A stretch of 64,000 nt of DNA from Diprion similis (Eukaryota > Arthropoda > Insecta > Hymenoptera > Diprionidae), in assembly GCF_021155765.1 (NCBI RefSeq), contig NC_060118.1, positions 9,421,646 through 9,485,645 on the forward strand, in the 5' to 3' direction. Made by a program: the position numbers and the translations under genes. The notes under the pieces were generated by a model that saw nothing but the letters and a program-made list of their open reading frames with translations, did not search any database and was not told the DNA's origin. How positions within the stretch are numbered: the stretch's first letter is position 1; each line of letters begins with the position of its first letter. Positions 62,140 through 64,000 of this stretch are shown here, piece after piece.

Positions 62140-62145
62140 GAGCAC
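62140..62145. repeat. Right target-site duplication GAGCAC
   Basis: Exact copy of 58,285-58,290, directly adjacent to the right end of the element. Confidence 0.9.
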
Positions 62146-62539
62146 GCAAGAAAGAGCGAAGTCACCGTTAACGCGGCATATTCCATTGCAGTAGGCTTGG
62201 CTAAGTGGCGGACAATATCATTTCAGTTTCAAGAAGAAGTGGGGTGAATGGCAACGATTGTTATAAATCTGTAAGATGAAAACGAAAAGCGGCAATGCAA
62301 TGTTCAGATCAGAATCAGGAGCTGATTGAAATTAAGTAGACGTGCAAAACTTTCAACACTTTTCAAGAAAAGCAAGAAATAATCGAAGAAATTTATCGCG
62401 GAAAATTAAACATTTACGAAATCTGGCAAGATGCCAGCAGTTTTATTCGAGTGAAAATTTTGTGATTGAGTAATTCGATAAGACTAGTCGAGTTTTTTTT
62501 ATATAATTGTGCGTTCAATCGTGAGATGATATAGAAAAC
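62146..62539 (+). other. 5' flank and leader of P450 copy 6
   Basis: Lies between the element and the ATG of copy 6. The part at 62,438-62,475 (AGTTTTATTCGAGTGAAAAT) matches the copy 5 leader, so the transcription start is probably near here. No TATA box comparable to copy 5 is visible at the expected distance. The element ends about 290 bp upstream of this leader and so could influence transcription. Confidence 0.5.
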
Positions 62540-64000
62540 ATGGCGCTCTACTCCAGCTATTTCCTTCTCGAATTTCTGGGCATAATAATTGCCATTGCCA
62601 TATCTGCCTACGTCTACATGAAATATGTGATCTTCAACTACTGGAGTTCGAGAAATGTAACTTCTCCAAAGCCCATCGTTCCTTTTGGCAACATGAAGCC
62701 CGTCGTGACAGGAAAACGTTCAATAGGTATAACAAATTAGCGTAAAATGTTTCTACCTCACAATTAGTCTAACTGTAAATAATTATCTCATATCTTTTCT
62801 AAAGAAGGTAATTTTTCAAAGTGACAATAATTGTGCGGTTCGTGTTCCAGGTGAAATGTTCCACGACATCTACTTGGAGTTTAAAAAAAGTCCGATTATT
62901 GGTGTTTACATGTTTCACCGACCTTCTCTTGTCGTCGCTGATCCAGAACTCGTACGCTTTGTTCTCACGAAGGAGTTCGCACACTTTCATGACCGTGGAG
63001 TTTACTGCGATGAAAAGTCTGAACCCTTGTCTGGACATCTGTTCTCGTTACCCGGTGCTAAATGGAAGTTTTTGAGGAACAAGTTCACTCCCACGTTCAC
63101 ATCGAGCAAGATGAAGCAGATGTTTTTCACGGTTAAGGAAACATCCGAAAGACTTGCAGCAGTTGTCGAGAAAACAGCTCAGAACTCTGAAGTGATTGAG
63201 ATCAAAGATCTCATGGCAAGGTTAGTCGAGCTTTTTTTTTGACACTCTTTGATTCCTTTGGGCGCCATCGAAAGCAGGATGTAAGCAACCGCCAACCACC
63301 AAGGATCTTCTGTATTTTAGGTTTTCCACAGACGTGATTGCGTCAGTGGCCTTTGCCATCAACTGCAACAGCCTCGAGAACCCAACCGCAGAGTTTTTAG
63401 TGATGGGCCGAAAGTTTTTTGAACCAAAATTATTTACAGCCGTACTTTCCTTCACCTTTCCATACTTGTTACAAGTATTGAAAATTCCTACGATTGACCA
63501 CGATACTACAAAATTCTTTACTCGTGCTTTCAAGGAAGCAGTCGATTATAGAATTGCCAATAATGTTGTCCGAAAAGACTTTTTGGACTCAGTCATACAG
63601 CTGATGAACAAAGGGTTCGTTAAAAATAAGGATGAGGATAAACTTTCCTCCGAGACAGGTAATACTTGAAACTAAGACTAAGTTACTTTCTCACTACTAC
63701 TGTCAGACATTTTTAAATCACAGTCATTTCTCATCTACGCTAAAAGATTCAAACAGTTTTCATTCACGGTTAGAAATTGACAATCGAAAGATTACCATGG
63801 ACGAAGGTGCCGCCCAAGCTTTCGTATTCTGGATTGGTGGATTTGATACATCATCGTCAACGGTGACTCATTGTCTCTACGAGTTGGCGCTGAATCAGGA
63901 CTTGCAGGACAAAGTGGCCAAAGAAATAATCAGTGTCCTCGAAGAATATGGGGGCGTGACTTACGAAAGTGTCAACGCAATGTCCTATCTTGCCAAAGTC
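62540..64000 (+). CDS. Cytochrome P450, CYP6-like (copy 6), cut by window edge
   Basis: Exons 62540-62726, 62851-63220, 63321-63658 and 63774 to the window end, where exon 4 lacks about 7 bp by comparison with its paralogues. Exons 5 and 6 (ExxR and haem loop) lie outside. The 374 codons present are intact with GT-AG junctions. They start MALYSSYFLLEFLG with an N-terminal membrane anchor and include WKFLR in the C-helix and I-helix GGFDTSSST (320-328), shared with copy 5. FAINC replaces the FGI[DQ]C of the others at the start of exon 3. Closest paralogue is copy 5, from which it is separated by the 3.8-kb mobile element. Confidence 0.92.

Overview
The window looks like AT-rich insect nuclear DNA. 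The P450 sequences have the CYP3-clan (CYP6-like) style and Hymenoptera is my best guess, but that guess rests on resemblance and not on a search. Genes have small exons, GT-AG introns and TATA/initiator promoters. No bacterial-type organisation is present.

Layout. (1) 1-10,059: no gene I can name; microsatellites plus one or two candidate small exons near 1.5-2.0 kb. (2) 10,060-26,450: about 54 head-to-tail copies of a 304-bp satellite. The middle is nearly uniform, the two edges are diverged, and marked variants recur at spacings of 2, 9, 10 and 13 units. (3) 29,474-35,946, minus strand: a complete 17-exon gene for EH-domain-binding protein 1 (NT-C2, CH, bMERB and a CaaX-like tail, 968 aa). 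(4) 37,882-64,000, plus strand: a tandem cluster of CYP6-like P450s. It holds three intact genes (38,113-40,714; 44,915-47,057; 54,675-56,994), one gene cut by the window edge (62,540 onward), one nearly complete copy with a 1-bp frameshift and a lost splice donor (49,360-51,276), one eroded copy (41,900-42,416) and a possible exon scrap at 52,441. Exon phases are identical in all copies (typical lengths 187, 370, 338, 231-240, 252, 164-167), so the cluster arose by tandem duplication followed by gain and loss.

Mobile DNA is concentrated in the P450 cluster. The most striking item is a 3,849-bp element at 58,291-62,139 between the last two P450 genes. It has 95-bp terminal inverted repeats with one mismatch, AG...CT ends and a perfect 6-bp target duplication (GAGCAC), the boundary signature of Mavericks/Polintons. 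It is far shorter than those elements and shows none of their hallmark genes. It carries two plus-strand genes (101 and 288 aa) of unknown function and a convergent acidic 133-aa frame whose first codons lie inside the right terminal repeat, plus internal duplications and a decayed fragment of the 288-aa gene. I regard it as a non-autonomous Polinton-like element with its own cargo, and as the best candidate in the window for something undescribed. Other mobile or structured DNA: a 650-bp fold-back hairpin at 48,140-48,790, a MITE-like insertion in intron 4 of the third intact P450 gene, and a small transposon scrap at 41,288-41,525.

The P450 genes probably act as microsomal monooxygenases on xenobiotics or endogenous lipophiles. 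Ehbp1 (endocytic trafficking) is an unrelated neighbour transcribed away from the cluster.
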